Assembly (NCBI GenBank): GCA_012521615.1
Contig: JAAYMA010000073.1
Span: 1 to 64,000, forward strand
Length of the DNA: 64,000 nt
Source of the DNA: Clostridiaceae bacterium
GTDB lineage: Bacteria > Bacillota > Clostridia > DSM-8532
Reading direction: 5' to 3'
Shown here: positions 29,963 to 40,228 of the stretch, piece by piece
Layout of the letters: each line of letters opens with the position of its first letter
Numbering within the stretch: the first letter of the stretch is position 1
The notes under the pieces: generated by a model
What the model was told of the DNA's origin: nothing
Seen by the model: only the letters and a program-made list of their open reading frames with translations
Database searches by the model: none
Position numbers and translations under genes: made by a program

Positions 29963-31384
29963 GGTATGAAAAAATTAGGAATAAACAAGAAAAGCTTAAA
30001 ATATGGGTCATATGCACTATTATCAACTGTTTTGGTAATTTCGCTCATAATAATATTCAATGCTTTGGCAGGACTGGATATTGTAAGAAACAGACTGCGT
30101 TTTGATATCACCAAAAATAAAATGTTCTCGCTCAGTGAGCAAAGTCTGAATATATTGAAAGAACTTGACAAAGATGTTGAGGTTATAATTCTGACAGAAG
30201 AAAAGAATTTTAATGTTCCCGAAATCACTGAAATGCTTATTCAGTACAATGTTAAGAGTAACGGTAAAGTTACTACCCGTTTTGTTGATGTGGAGAAAGA
30301 TCCTTTGTTTATAGAACGGGAACTTGATCCGGAACAGGTCAAGGGTATCAGCAAGGGAAGCATTGTGGTTAAATCAGGGGAAAAGAATATGGTCATATCA
30401 CAAAATGATATGATTGAATATGATTACAGTTACGGTATGCCGCAGGCTTCCGGTTTAAAGATTGAACAGGCATTCACAAGTGCAATTAAAAATGTTACTT
30501 CAGAACATACACCCGTGGTGTATTTTGTCCAGGGTCACGGGGAATATGTTTTGGACGATTATCTAAATGAGCTTAAATCTGCAATTACAGCAAACAGCTA
30601 TGAGGTAAAGGAGTTGTCTCTCGGAAACGGGATTCCTGAGGATGCAGCTGTCCTGTTTTTTGTTTCGCCGAAGAGTGATTTGTTGCCCGATGAGATGGAG
30701 CATCTTTTAACTTATTTGGAAAATGGCGGAGATGCAATTTTCCTGATGGATGTACAGCAGAGCAGCAATGAGCTTGCCAATTTTAATTCTGTACTGGAGC
30801 GGTATAATCTGGCTGTAAATAACGACTTAATACTTGAGCTGGATCAAAGCAGTTATTTACAGGATTTCACCATAGTTATACCGAAAATTTTTGAAACCGA
30901 TGTATCCACTAATCTTGATCCTTATTCACAGGCGCTTTACCTGCCCCAGTGCAGAAGTATTGAGATTTTACAGGCTGAAAAAGAGTGGATCACAACTAAG
31001 CCTTTATTTATGACATCTGCCAGATCACAAAGTCAAAACATAGTGACCGGGGAGACACAGATAGGTCCTTTCCTTCTGGGAGCCATATCAGAATATCAGG
31101 GTATGAAAACAAGCAGAGTTGTCCTTGTAGGAAATGCACAGTTTGTTTCAGACAACTGGATGAACTACAGAAATGACAATGGAAAAAGGTATGTTATGTC
31201 AATGCTTAACTGGATGCAGGATCAGGAAGGTTCAGTTTATATTCCGTCCAAGAGCCTGGCATCCAAAAGAATACAGCTTACTGCACAGAGCAGATATATT
31301 GCTTTCATTTCTCTGACATTCCTTCTGCCTCTGATAATCATAGGATTTGGCATATTTGTATGGATAAGGAGGAAACATCTATGA
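29963..31384 (+). CDS. GldG-like auxiliary ABC protein (ABC_transp_aux type)
   Basis: N-terminal TM, NRLRFDITKNKMFSLSEQSLNILKEL, C-terminal TM; position after GldF-like gene. Start approximate. Confidence 0.8.
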   Translation, partial: GMKKLGINKKSLKYGSYALLSTVLVISLIIIFNALAGLDIVRNRLRFDITKNKMFSLSEQSLNILKELDKDVEVIILTEEKNFNVPEITEMLIQYNVKSNGKVTTRFVDVEKDPLFIERELDPEQVKGISKGSIVVKSGEKNMVISQNDMIEYDYSYGMPQASGLKIEQAFTSAIKNVTSEHTPVVYFVQGHGEYVLDDYLNELKSAITANSYEVKELSLGNGIPEDAAVLFFVSPKSDLLPDEMEHLLTYLENGGDAIFLMDVQQSSNELANFNSVLERYNLAVNNDLILELDQSSYLQDFTIVIPKIFETDVSTNLDPYSQALYLPQCRSIEILQAEKEWITTKPLFMTSARSQSQNIVTGETQIGPFLLGAISEYQGMKTSRVVLVGNAQFVSDNWMNYRNDNGKRYVMSMLNWMQDQEGSVYIPSKSLASKRIQLTAQSRYIAFISLTFLLPLIIIGFGIFVWIRRKHL

Positions 31385-32844
31385 TGAAGGACTGGAAAAA
31401 AATTATAGTCCTCGCAGTTGTCCTTGTCGTGTTTATAGGTGCCTTTGTATTTTTAAGCAATATCAAAGATACGCAAAATTCAGATCAAACTGATACAGAT
31501 TCTGAAGAGAGACTGCTTAATATAGACAGGGAGGAAATAAAAAGCATTACATTGAAGCATGGTCAGGAAGAGCTTGTTTTCAACAAGGAAGAAGTAGAAG
31601 TTGAAAGTGAGGTAACTGACGAAGAAGGTAATACCAAAACTGTAACTCAGAAGAAGGAGATTTGGACAAACAGTGACTTTAGAGTAGATGAATCCAAAAT
31701 TAACAATATCGCGCTGTCTGCTGAAATCACCACCATAACGCGAACTATTGATGAAGATCCTCAGAACCTTGCGGCTTATGGTCTGGATGACCCAATTGTT
31801 GTAAGCATTTTAATGAAAGATGGCAGCAGTCATTATATTGAAATCGGAGGGCAGACTCCCACTCAAGACAGCTATTATGCAAGAAGAAGCGGTGACAGGA
31901 CTGTTTATACCATCAGCAAATACAGAGGAGAAATATTCAGCTACGGCAAATTTGACATTATGAGCAAGAACCTGTATGAGAAGGATGAAGTAACTGCTGA
32001 GGATATCACAGCCTTGACCTTTACCAGAAATGGTGAAAAAATATTTGCTTCAGCCTATGATACTTCTTCTTCCAAATGGTATATCAACTGGCCTTTGGAA
32101 GTTGAAGTCGATGTGATGGAGTTTCCGAAATTTATTGAATGGCTCTCAGGTGTTAATGTAGCCGAATATATTGAGAAAAACCCCTCGGATTTAAGTGAGT
32201 ATGGGCTGGACAAACCTTCATATGTCTTTGATTTTGTATTGGACGGCAAAGAATACAGTATTAAGCTTGGAAGCAAGAACGAGGATGATACACGTTATTA
32301 TGCCCAACTGAATGATGAACCCACGGTATTTGCTGTAAGCAGTTCTTCACTGAATTTTGTGGATTCGCCGCTCATCGACCTTATTTCAAGATTTATTTTC
32401 ATTCCCAACATTGCCGATGTTGAAAAACTTGTTATAGAAATGGACGGGCGGGTTGATACACTTCTTATTAATGCAAATAACGAGGATAAATCCAAAGAGG
32501 AATTCTTCTTCAATGGAAGAAAGATGGAGACAGACAAGGAAGTATCGTTGTTTAGAGGCTACTATCAGGGGGCTATAGGCATAATTGCCGACAGGCTGGA
32601 TTTTGAAGCAAAACCTGAAGGCAAAGCCGAAATCCGGCTGACATACACCATGAAAGAGGCCAAACCCGATAAAGTAGTTGTAGTGGAATTAATTCCTACC
32701 AATGACGGATATGGATATTATCTGGTAAAGAACGGGGAGTATTTTGGATTTGTTATGGGCAAAAGACAGCTGGATAAAGATCACGGTATCAATACCTTAT
32801 ATAAAAAGCTTATAGATGGGCTTGCAGAAAGCTCTTCTGAGTAA
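31381..32844 (+). CDS. DUF4340-domain protein
   Basis: N-terminal TM then repeated YGLDDPIVV..., YGLDKPSYVFDF motifs; in operon with Gld-like genes. Confidence 0.75.
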   Translation: MMKDWKKIIVLAVVLVVFIGAFVFLSNIKDTQNSDQTDTDSEERLLNIDREEIKSITLKHGQEELVFNKEEVEVESEVTDEEGNTKTVTQKKEIWTNSDFRVDESKINNIALSAEITTITRTIDEDPQNLAAYGLDDPIVVSILMKDGSSHYIEIGGQTPTQDSYYARRSGDRTVYTISKYRGEIFSYGKFDIMSKNLYEKDEVTAEDITALTFTRNGEKIFASAYDTSSSKWYINWPLEVEVDVMEFPKFIEWLSGVNVAEYIEKNPSDLSEYGLDKPSYVFDFVLDGKEYSIKLGSKNEDDTRYYAQLNDEPTVFAVSSSSLNFVDSPLIDLISRFIFIPNIADVEKLVIEMDGRVDTLLINANNEDKSKEEFFFNGRKMETDKEVSLFRGYYQGAIGIIADRLDFEAKPEGKAEIRLTYTMKEAKPDKVVVVELIPTNDGYGYYLVKNGEYFGFVMGKRQLDKDHGINTLYKKLIDGLAESSSE

Positions 32845-32889
32845 TACCCCACATTATAAAAAATTACACTGTACCGGCATTGTATTATG

Positions 32890-32919
32890 GCTGCAGAATT
32901 AATTTCTGCAGCTTTTTTT
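32890..32919 (+). terminator. Terminator of Gld-like operon
   Basis: gctgcagaa/ttctgcagc followed by ttttttt. Confidence 0.85.
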
Positions 32920-32967
32920 CATACATATTAATACAGTATTATGTATACAAAAAAAGCGCGAAATTTA

Positions 32968-33026
32968 TTGAATTATCACCCGCTATGTGATATAATTAAC
33001 AAGAATTTTTGTTAACTGTTTAACAA
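32968..33026 (+). promoter_or_regulatory. Hydrogenase operon promoter with Rex operator
   Basis: TTGAAT (32968-32973) - 17 nt - TATAAT (32991-32996); perfect Rex consensus TTGTTAA-CTGT-TTAACAA at 33009-33026. Confidence 0.88.
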
Positions 33027-33057
33027 GTATTTATCAGAATAAACAGGAGGTTTTTAT

Positions 33058-33582
33058 ATGAGCTGCACTGGCTGCTGTGCTGATAATAAGTTGAAGGAAC
33101 TGGAAAAAATAATTGAAAAATATAAGGATATTCGTGGAGCTTTGATTCCTGTTCTTCATGAGGCACAAGAATTGTACGGCTATTTGCCATTAAGTGTTCA
33201 GAAAAAAATTGCTGAAGGACTTAATATACCTTTGTCTGAAGTATATGGTGTCGTTACGTTTTACACTCAGTTCTCTTTAAATCCCAAAGGAAAATACAAG
33301 ATCAGCGTTTGTCTTGGAACGGCCTGTTATGTTAAAGGGGCTGGCGAAATTTACGACAAGATCTCTGAAATCCTTAATATAAAGAGTGGAGAATGTACAC
33401 CAGACGGGCTTTTCTCTTTGGATGCCTGCCGTTGTATAGGTGCATGTGGTTTGGCTCCTGTTATTACAATCAATGAGGATGTCCATGGCAGACTCACAGT
33501 TGATGATGTTCCTGGCATCATTCAGAAATATATTGATAAAGAAAAAGAAGCAAAGGACCAAGAAAAATTAGTTGAGGCATGA
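33058..33582 (+). CDS. hydC: NuoE-like [2Fe-2S] subunit of bifurcating hydrogenase
   Basis: EVYGVVTFYTQFSLNPKGKYKISVCLGTACYVKGA...SLDACRCIGACGLAPVI. Confidence 0.9.
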   Translation: MSCTGCCADNKLKELEKIIEKYKDIRGALIPVLHEAQELYGYLPLSVQKKIAEGLNIPLSEVYGVVTFYTQFSLNPKGKYKISVCLGTACYVKGAGEIYDKISEILNIKSGECTPDGLFSLDACRCIGACGLAPVITINEDVHGRLTVDDVPGIIQKYIDKEKEAKDQEKLVEA

Positions 33583-34187
33583 AAGATATAGCGCATCACT
33601 TGCTGGATATTGCGCAGAATTCAGTTTCAGCTGGAGCCAATATTATCACAATAAAAATAACGGTGTCTCCTAAAAGTAAATCTGCCGGTAAACAAGATCT
33701 GATAATCGAAGAAAAAGTATCTGATACACTGACATGTGAAATTATTGACAATGGCCGGGGAATGGATCAGGAGTTCTGTAAAAAAGTATTGGATCCTTTT
33801 GAAACAACCAGGGAAACACGAGATGTAGGGCTGGGGATTCCTTTGCTTAAACAATCTTGTGAATTGGCAGGCGGAAAGCTTTCTATCAACTCGGTACCTT
33901 ACGAGGGTACGACTGTCAAAGCTGAGTTTGAAATTGATCATATTGACAGGATACCTTTAGGAGATGTTGCCGGAACCGTTAAAATGCTGATAATAGCTAA
34001 CCCTGAAATTACCTGGAACATAAAATTCAGTTCACCTGAAAAAGAATTTGGCCTCAACACATGTGAAATCAAACATTATTTAGAAGATATCCCGTTAAAC
34101 AATTATGACGTTTTAGTCTGGATAGAACAGAAAATCAATGAGGGAATCCGAGAAGTTTTTGGAGGTGTTTTGGATGAAATCAGTTGA
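33579..34187 (+). CDS. HATPase-domain ATP-binding protein of the hydrogenase operon
   Basis: HHLLDIAQNSVSAGA (N box), EIIDNGRGM (G1), GLGIPLLKQ (G2); no DHp phospho-acceptor helix. Confidence 0.85.
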   Translation: MKDIAHHLLDIAQNSVSAGANIITIKITVSPKSKSAGKQDLIIEEKVSDTLTCEIIDNGRGMDQEFCKKVLDPFETTRETRDVGLGIPLLKQSCELAGGKLSINSVPYEGTTVKAEFEIDHIDRIPLGDVAGTVKMLIIANPEITWNIKFSSPEKEFGLNTCEIKHYLEDIPLNNYDVLVWIEQKINEGIREVFGGVLDEIS

Positions 34188-34542
34188 AGAATTGAAAGCC
34201 ATTCGGGAGAAAGCCCTTAAAGAAATTTCAATTCGCGACAACGAAAACAAAATAAGAATAGTTGTCGGTATGGCTACATGTGGCATTGCTGCAGGAGCCA
34301 AATCAGTAATGAATGCCTTTGCGGAAGAATTAGCCAAGAGAAATATCAACAACGCTACCGTATCAATGACAGGATGTATTGGTATATGCCGGTTGGAGCC
34401 AATTGCAGAAGTAATTGGTGTTGATGGCGAAAAGACCACTTATGTTAAGCTTGATGCTGAAAAAGCAAGAAGAATTGTAGCTGAGCATATAGTCAATCAA
34501 AAGCCCGTTGTTGAGTATACAATTGGTGAGGCAGAAAAGTAA
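34174..34542 (+). CDS. Thioredoxin-like (2Fe-2S) ferredoxin
   Basis: VGMATCGIAAGAK...VSMTGCIGICRLEP; ATG 34174 after GGAGGTG, overlapping the previous stop. Confidence 0.88.
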   Translation: MKSVEELKAIREKALKEISIRDNENKIRIVVGMATCGIAAGAKSVMNAFAEELAKRNINNATVSMTGCIGICRLEPIAEVIGVDGEKTTYVKLDAEKARRIVAEHIVNQKPVVEYTIGEAEK

Positions 34543-34557
34543 GGAGGTCAATTAGCA

Positions 34558-36348
34558 ATGATATACAGATCACATGTCCTCGTTTGTAACGGTACCGGTT
34601 GTGTTTCTTCAAAGTCTCCGGATCTGATGGCGAAAATGGAGGAACTCCTGGTTGCAAACGGTATTGAAAACGAGGTTAAGATTATCAAAACAGGATGTTT
34701 CGGTCTTTGTGAGAAAGGTCCCATCTTGGTCATCTATCCAGAGGGTGCCACATATTGCAATGTGTCAGTTGATGATATTGAAGAGATTGTAAATGAACAT
34801 CTTGTAAAGGGTCGTATTGTAAAACGTCTTCTTTTAGGCGATAAAGAAGCTGAGGACGTATCCAAATCCCGTGACAATGTCGGCTTCTTTGCAAAACAGA
34901 AACGTATCGCCCTTAGAAACTGTGGTGTCATTAACCCGGAGAATATTGAAGAGTACATAGCACATGACGGTTATTTGGCTCTTGCAAAAGCGGTTACTGA
35001 AATGACACCTGCAGAAGTTATAGCTGAAATTACTAAATCAGGTCTCCGTGGACGCGGCGGCGCAGGTTTCCCTGTAGGCAGAAAATGGCAGTTTGCTGCT
35101 CAGGAAGTAAGCGATCAAAAATATGTCTGCTGTAATGCTGACGAAGGTGACCCCGGAGCTTTCATGGACAGGTCCATTTTGGAAGGTGACCCTCATTCAG
35201 TAATTGAAGCAATGGCCATTGCAGGCTATGCAATTGGTGCAAATCAGGGATATATTTATGTACGTGCTGAATATCCCATTGCGGTAGAAAGACTTAATAT
35301 TGCCATTAAGCAGGCTCATGAGTATGGACTTCTCGGAAAGAATATATTCAATACTGATTTCTCCTTTAATTTGGAGCTTCGCCTTGGTGCAGGTGCTTTT
35401 GTATGTGGTGAAGAAACTGCTCTTATGACATCTATTGAAGGAAATCGCGGAGAACCGAGAACACGTCCGCCTTTCCCGGCAGTGAAGGGTCTTTGGGGTA
35501 AACCCACATTGCTCAACAATGTTGAGACCTACGCAAATATACCTGTTATATTACTCAAAGGTGCTGACTGGTTCTCTTCAATTGGTACCGAAAAGAGCAA
35601 GGGAACAAAGGTTTTTGCTATAGGCGGTAAAATTCATAATACAGGTCTTGTTGAAATTCCTATGGGAACTACTTTAAGAGAAGTAGTCTACGACATAGGC
35701 GGTGGTATACCCAACGGCAAGAAGTTTAAAGCTGCACAGACCGGCGGACCATCCGGCGGCTGTATACCAGCAGATCATCTCGATATACCCATCGACTATG
35801 ATAACCTGCTTGAAATTGGTTCAATGATGGGTTCAGGCGGTATGATTATAATGGATGAAGATACTTGTATGGTGGACATTGCAAAGTTCTTCCTTGAATT
35901 CACCGTTGATGAATCCTGTGGTAAATGTCCTCCTTGCCGTATCGGTACTAAACGCATGCTTGAAATCCTTGACAGAATTACTCAGGGTAAAGGCGAAGAG
36001 GGAGATATCGAAAAACTTGAAGCTCTGGCTGAAAGCATTAATAAGGGTGCACTTTGTGGATTGGGCCAGACTGCTCCTAACCCGGTGCTGAGCACATTGA
36101 AATTCTTCAGGGACGAATATGAGGCCCATGTTAAAGACAAGAAGTGTCCTGCAGGTGTTTGTACTGCACTGCTCAACTATGTTATCATTGCTGATAAATG
36201 TAAAGGCTGCAGTCTCTGTGCAAGAAAGTGCCCTGTTAACGCTATTTCTGGTGAAGTAAAGAAACCTTATGTAATAGATCAGGATAAATGTATTAAATGC
36301 GGAGTTTGTATGGAATCATGTAAATTTGCCGCCATTGAAAAGAAGTAA
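34558..36348 (+). CDS. hydB: NuoF-like flavin/iron-sulfur subunit of bifurcating hydrogenase
   Basis: GLRGRGGAGFPVGRKW, NADEGDPGAFMDR, SCGKCPPCRIGT, C-terminal 2x[4Fe-4S] CKGCSLCARKCP / CIKCGVCMESCKF. Confidence 0.95.
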   Translation: MIYRSHVLVCNGTGCVSSKSPDLMAKMEELLVANGIENEVKIIKTGCFGLCEKGPILVIYPEGATYCNVSVDDIEEIVNEHLVKGRIVKRLLLGDKEAEDVSKSRDNVGFFAKQKRIALRNCGVINPENIEEYIAHDGYLALAKAVTEMTPAEVIAEITKSGLRGRGGAGFPVGRKWQFAAQEVSDQKYVCCNADEGDPGAFMDRSILEGDPHSVIEAMAIAGYAIGANQGYIYVRAEYPIAVERLNIAIKQAHEYGLLGKNIFNTDFSFNLELRLGAGAFVCGEETALMTSIEGNRGEPRTRPPFPAVKGLWGKPTLLNNVETYANIPVILLKGADWFSSIGTEKSKGTKVFAIGGKIHNTGLVEIPMGTTLREVVYDIGGGIPNGKKFKAAQTGGPSGGCIPADHLDIPIDYDNLLEIGSMMGSGGMIIMDEDTCMVDIAKFFLEFTVDESCGKCPPCRIGTKRMLEILDRITQGKGEEGDIEKLEALAESINKGALCGLGQTAPNPVLSTLKFFRDEYEAHVKDKKCPAGVCTALLNYVIIADKCKGCSLCARKCPVNAISGEVKKPYVIDQDKCIKCGVCMESCKFAAIEKK

Positions 36349-36365
36349 GAGGGAGTGTGAAATAA

Positions 36366-38114
36366 ATGTCTGAGTTTGTTACCTTAACAATAGATGGTAA
36401 AGAAGTCAAAGCCCCAAAGGGAGCAACTGTTCTTGAGGCTGCAAAGAGTGCTGGCATACATATCCCTACCCTCTGCTTCCTCAAGGATATTAACGAGATT
36501 GGCGCCTGCCGTATGTGTATAGTGGATGTGGGTGCAAGGAGTTTCCAGGCAGCTTGTGCCTATCCGGTATCTGAAGGTTTGAATGTTATAACTAATAGCC
36601 CTAAAATTCGTGAGACACGCAGGGTTACTCTTGAACTCATATTGTCAAACCATGACAGAGAATGTCTGACATGTGTAAGAAGCCAGAACTGTGAGCTTCA
36701 AAAATTAGCAAAAGAACTTAACGTAAAAGATATACGTTATGAAGGTGAAAACCAGGAGTTCCCGATAGATGATCTCTCACCTTCAATTGTCCGTGATCCC
36801 AACAAATGTGTTTTGTGCAGACGTTGCGTAAGTGTTTGTAATGAAGTACAATCAGTTGGTGCAATAGGTGTGGTGGACCGCGGATTTAATTCCACAGTTT
36901 CATCTCCGTTTAATTTTGCACTTAATGATACACCTTGTGTGAATTGCGGACAGTGTATTGTGGTATGTCCTGTAGGTGCTCTGTACGAGAAGAGTTCAGT
37001 TGAAAAAGTATGGGATGCACTGGCCAATGAGGATCTTCATGTTGTAGTTCAAACTGCTCCTGCTGTAAGAGCAGCCCTGGGCGAAGAGTTCGGCTATCCC
37101 ATCGGCACACGTGTTACAGGAAAAATGGTAGCAGCTCTTAAGAGATTGGGATTTGCAAAGGTATTTGATACTGATACAGCTGCAGACCTGACAATTATGG
37201 AAGAAGGCACAGAGCTTGTTGAGAGAATTAAGAACAATGGTAAGCTTCCGCTTATAACTTCCTGCAGCCCCGGATGGATTAAATTCTGTGAGCATAACTA
37301 TCCTGATATGCTTGACAATCTTTCCAGCTGTAAGTCACCTCAAAATATGTTTGGTGCTGTGTTGAAGTCATATTACGCAGAGAAAATGGGCATAGATCCT
37401 TCAAAGATATTTGTAGTATCAGTTATGCCCTGTACTGCAAAGAAATTTGAGGCTGGAAGACCTGAACTTGCTTCAACAGGTTATCCTGATGTTGATGAAG
37501 TTATTACTACACGTGAGCTTGCACAAATGATAAAAGAAGCGGGAATTGATTTCATGAACCTTCCTGATGAACAGTTTGATGACCCCATGGGTGAAGCAAC
37601 CGGTGCAGGTGTCATATTCGGTGCTACCGGCGGTGTTATGGAAGCTGCATTAAGAAGCGTTCCGTATCTTCTCACAGGCAAGGATGACGAGAATATTGAC
37701 ATTAAGGTCGTAAGAGGTGTAGAAGACTTCAAAGAGGCCGAACTTGAAGTTAATGGTATCAAAATCAAGGCTGCTGTTGTTCATGGCCTGGGTAATGCAA
37801 GAAAACTTCTTGATAAAATAAGATCAGGAGAAGCTGAATATCACTTTATCGAAGTTATGGCATGTCCCGGAGGCTGTGTAAACGGGGGCGGACAGCCCAT
37901 ACAGCCCGCATCTGTCAGAAATGAAACCGATCTTCGTACCGAAAGGGCAAAGGCCATTTATGAAGAAGATGAGGCTATGACAATCAGAAGATCACATCAA
38001 AATCCAAGAGTTCTCAAAATGTATGAGGAATACTTTGAGAAACCCGGCAGCGAAAAGTCTCATAAACTTCTCCATACTCATTATGTGGCCAGAGAAAATT
38101 ATCCTGAAAACTAA
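36366..38114 (+). CDS. hydA: [FeFe]-hydrogenase catalytic subunit
   Basis: H-cluster motifs TSCSPGWIKF, MPCTAKKFE, MACPGGCVNGGGQ; N-terminal [2Fe-2S], His-Cys and 2x[4Fe-4S] motifs. Confidence 0.97.
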   Translation: MSEFVTLTIDGKEVKAPKGATVLEAAKSAGIHIPTLCFLKDINEIGACRMCIVDVGARSFQAACAYPVSEGLNVITNSPKIRETRRVTLELILSNHDRECLTCVRSQNCELQKLAKELNVKDIRYEGENQEFPIDDLSPSIVRDPNKCVLCRRCVSVCNEVQSVGAIGVVDRGFNSTVSSPFNFALNDTPCVNCGQCIVVCPVGALYEKSSVEKVWDALANEDLHVVVQTAPAVRAALGEEFGYPIGTRVTGKMVAALKRLGFAKVFDTDTAADLTIMEEGTELVERIKNNGKLPLITSCSPGWIKFCEHNYPDMLDNLSSCKSPQNMFGAVLKSYYAEKMGIDPSKIFVVSVMPCTAKKFEAGRPELASTGYPDVDEVITTRELAQMIKEAGIDFMNLPDEQFDDPMGEATGAGVIFGATGGVMEAALRSVPYLLTGKDDENIDIKVVRGVEDFKEAELEVNGIKIKAAVVHGLGNARKLLDKIRSGEAEYHFIEVMACPGGCVNGGGQPIQPASVRNETDLRTERAKAIYEEDEAMTIRRSHQNPRVLKMYEEYFEKPGSEKSHKLLHTHYVARENYPEN

Positions 38115-38142
38115 CTTTTGTAAAAATAGCCTTTCATAAAAC

Positions 38143-38180
38143 AACAAGCCATCCTGTATATAAAGGGTGGCTTGTTTTCG
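38143..38180 (+). terminator. Terminator of hydrogenase operon
   Basis: aacaagccatcc/gggtggcttgtt (one G-U) followed by ttcgttgt. Confidence 0.7.
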
Positions 38181-38270
38181 TTGTGCTGAAACTGAAATAG
38201 TTTAATCATTAGGCACGTTTCCGGAGGAAAGATGATATAATTGGAATAGATTGTTCAGGAGGTTACATCA

Positions 38271-39191
38271 TTGGTGGAATTAGTTACAGTTATAAATCAG
38301 GTTGCAACCTTGTTTGTCATATTAGTGATAGGAGTAGTTGCAGGCAGGTTCAAAATTCTGGATACTACAGGTACAATGAAATTATCTGAAATTCTTCTTT
38401 ATGTGACATCGCCCATGTTGGTGCTAAGTTCTTTTTCTGTAGAATTTTCAAGCGATAAGATTATCAATATTATTTGGGTTATGGGAATTTCATCCCTTGT
38501 TTATATTGTTGCAATAGTACTTTCAAAAGTAATTTACAGAAAATTCGATTCTCAAATAGAACCGGTTCTGCGTTTCACCACGATATTTTCCAACTCGGGA
38601 TACATGGGAGTGCCGTTAATGAAGGCCCTCTTTGGGACTGAAGGTGCCTTTTTAGGTTCTTTTATAATTGTCGTATTCAATATCTTTCTTTGGAGCGCAG
38701 GATATGTGTTGTTTGGCGGGAAGGGAACGAAAAAACAGATATTGAAGAAAGTCCTTACTTCACCTGCCGTAATAGCGATGTATGCGGGTACTTTATTGCT
38801 TGTTTTTGGCTTTAAGATCCCTGATGCCATCATGACAGCCATAACTTCAATCGGGGACATGACTATGCCGCTTTCTATGCTTATTATCGGTGGAGTTATG
38901 AGCAGAATGAAATTTACAGATATATTTAAAGACTGGAGGGTTTATTTTTCATCCTTCATTCGTCTGATATTTATGCCTTTAGCTGGTCTTATGATTTCAA
39001 AAATTATCGGCATGCCTGAGCTTCCGGGTCTTATAATTGTTACTGCTCTTGCCATGCCGGCAGCCGCAAATACCACTATTTTTGCCGAGATGTTTGACAA
39101 GGATTCCATTTTTGCATCCAAATGTGTGGTCGTATCAACCATACTTTCAATAGCGACAATACCATTAATTGTTTATATTACCATGCTATAG
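38271..39191 (+). CDS. AEC family (auxin efflux carrier-type) transporter
   Basis: 10-TM pattern; SNSGYMGVPLMKALFG, LAMPAAANTTIFAEMF motifs. Confidence 0.88.
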   Translation: MVELVTVINQVATLFVILVIGVVAGRFKILDTTGTMKLSEILLYVTSPMLVLSSFSVEFSSDKIINIIWVMGISSLVYIVAIVLSKVIYRKFDSQIEPVLRFTTIFSNSGYMGVPLMKALFGTEGAFLGSFIIVVFNIFLWSAGYVLFGGKGTKKQILKKVLTSPAVIAMYAGTLLLVFGFKIPDAIMTAITSIGDMTMPLSMLIIGGVMSRMKFTDIFKDWRVYFSSFIRLIFMPLAGLMISKIIGMPELPGLIIVTALAMPAAANTTIFAEMFDKDSIFASKCVVVSTILSIATIPLIVYITML

Positions 39192-39332
39192 CCTGAAATT
39201 CCGTGGAGATTATCAGATAAAAGACAGGATTTTATGAGCAACCCAATTCTGGAACCGTTGATTGCAGAGAATTTAGCTCTTGCAGACATAAGCAAAATGA
39301 CTTAGAATATACAAAATAAGGGAGTGTTGCTG

Positions 39333-40196
39333 GTGAAGATAATAGATTTGTTTAAGCAGAACAGACCTGTCATATCTTTTGAGATATTCCCTCCAAAGCC
39401 TGATGTGCCTTTGGATACGCTTTTTGAATCGATCGAAGGATTTAAAAAACTGTCTCCTGATTATATAAGTGTCACATATGGTGCTGGCGGCAGCCAGAGG
39501 GGCAGGACTGTTGAAATTGCTTCCAGGATAAAAAATCATTACGGTATTGAGTCCATGTGTCATTTAACCTGTGTTGGACATACGGCAGAAGAAATTGATG
39601 AGCTTTTGCTTCAGATGAAACAAGAAAATATCCACAATGTTTTGGCATTGAGGGGTGATCCGCCTCTGGATCAGCCTGATTTCGACTTTTCAAAAGGAAC
39701 ATTCAGGTATGCAAATGAGCTTATTGAATATATCAACAGCAAGCATGATTTTTGTATTGCTGCAGCAGCATATCTGGAAGGACATGTAGACAGTAAAAGG
39801 CTTGACGAGGACAGAAGATATTTAAAAAACAAAGTTGATGCGGGTGTTGATTTACTGATAACCCAACTTTTCTTTGATACCAGGCTGTATTTTGACTTTC
39901 TGGACAGATGTGCACAGCTAAATATTAATTGCCCTGTCGTGCCGGGAATTATGCCCATTTTCAGCAGCAGAATAAAGAATATGACTGCAAGGAGCGGCTG
40001 TTCCATACCTGCCAAACTCGTACTTATGATGGATAAATATGAGAATAATTCGGAGGATTTGAAAAAGGCTGGAGAGGAATATGCAGGATTAATGATAAGA
40101 GAGCTGTTGGATGGCGGTGCGCCGGGAATTCATCTGTATACCATGAACAAGCTTCAGTCAACTATAGAGATAATGAAAATTGCGGGTCTCAGATAA
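39333..40196 (+). CDS. metF: Methylenetetrahydrofolate reductase
   Basis: ISFEIFPPKPD, VTYGAGGSQRG, ALRGDPP, TQLFFD; GTG start 39333 after aaggga. Confidence 0.93.
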   Translation: MKIIDLFKQNRPVISFEIFPPKPDVPLDTLFESIEGFKKLSPDYISVTYGAGGSQRGRTVEIASRIKNHYGIESMCHLTCVGHTAEEIDELLLQMKQENIHNVLALRGDPPLDQPDFDFSKGTFRYANELIEYINSKHDFCIAAAAYLEGHVDSKRLDEDRRYLKNKVDAGVDLLITQLFFDTRLYFDFLDRCAQLNINCPVVPGIMPIFSSRIKNMTARSGCSIPAKLVLMMDKYENNSEDLKKAGEEYAGLMIRELLDGGAPGIHLYTMNKLQSTIEIMKIAGLR

Positions 40197-40228
40197 CGAA
40201 CAATTCTATATGAACATGCCTAAAAAAA

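Noticed and set aside
36737-37768. Minus-strand ORFs antisense to hydA (and similar antisense ORFs throughout the track, e.g. 33277-33561, 42905-43525)
   Set aside because: Composition mirrors the sense codons; no plausible start signals; sense genes have unambiguous motifs.
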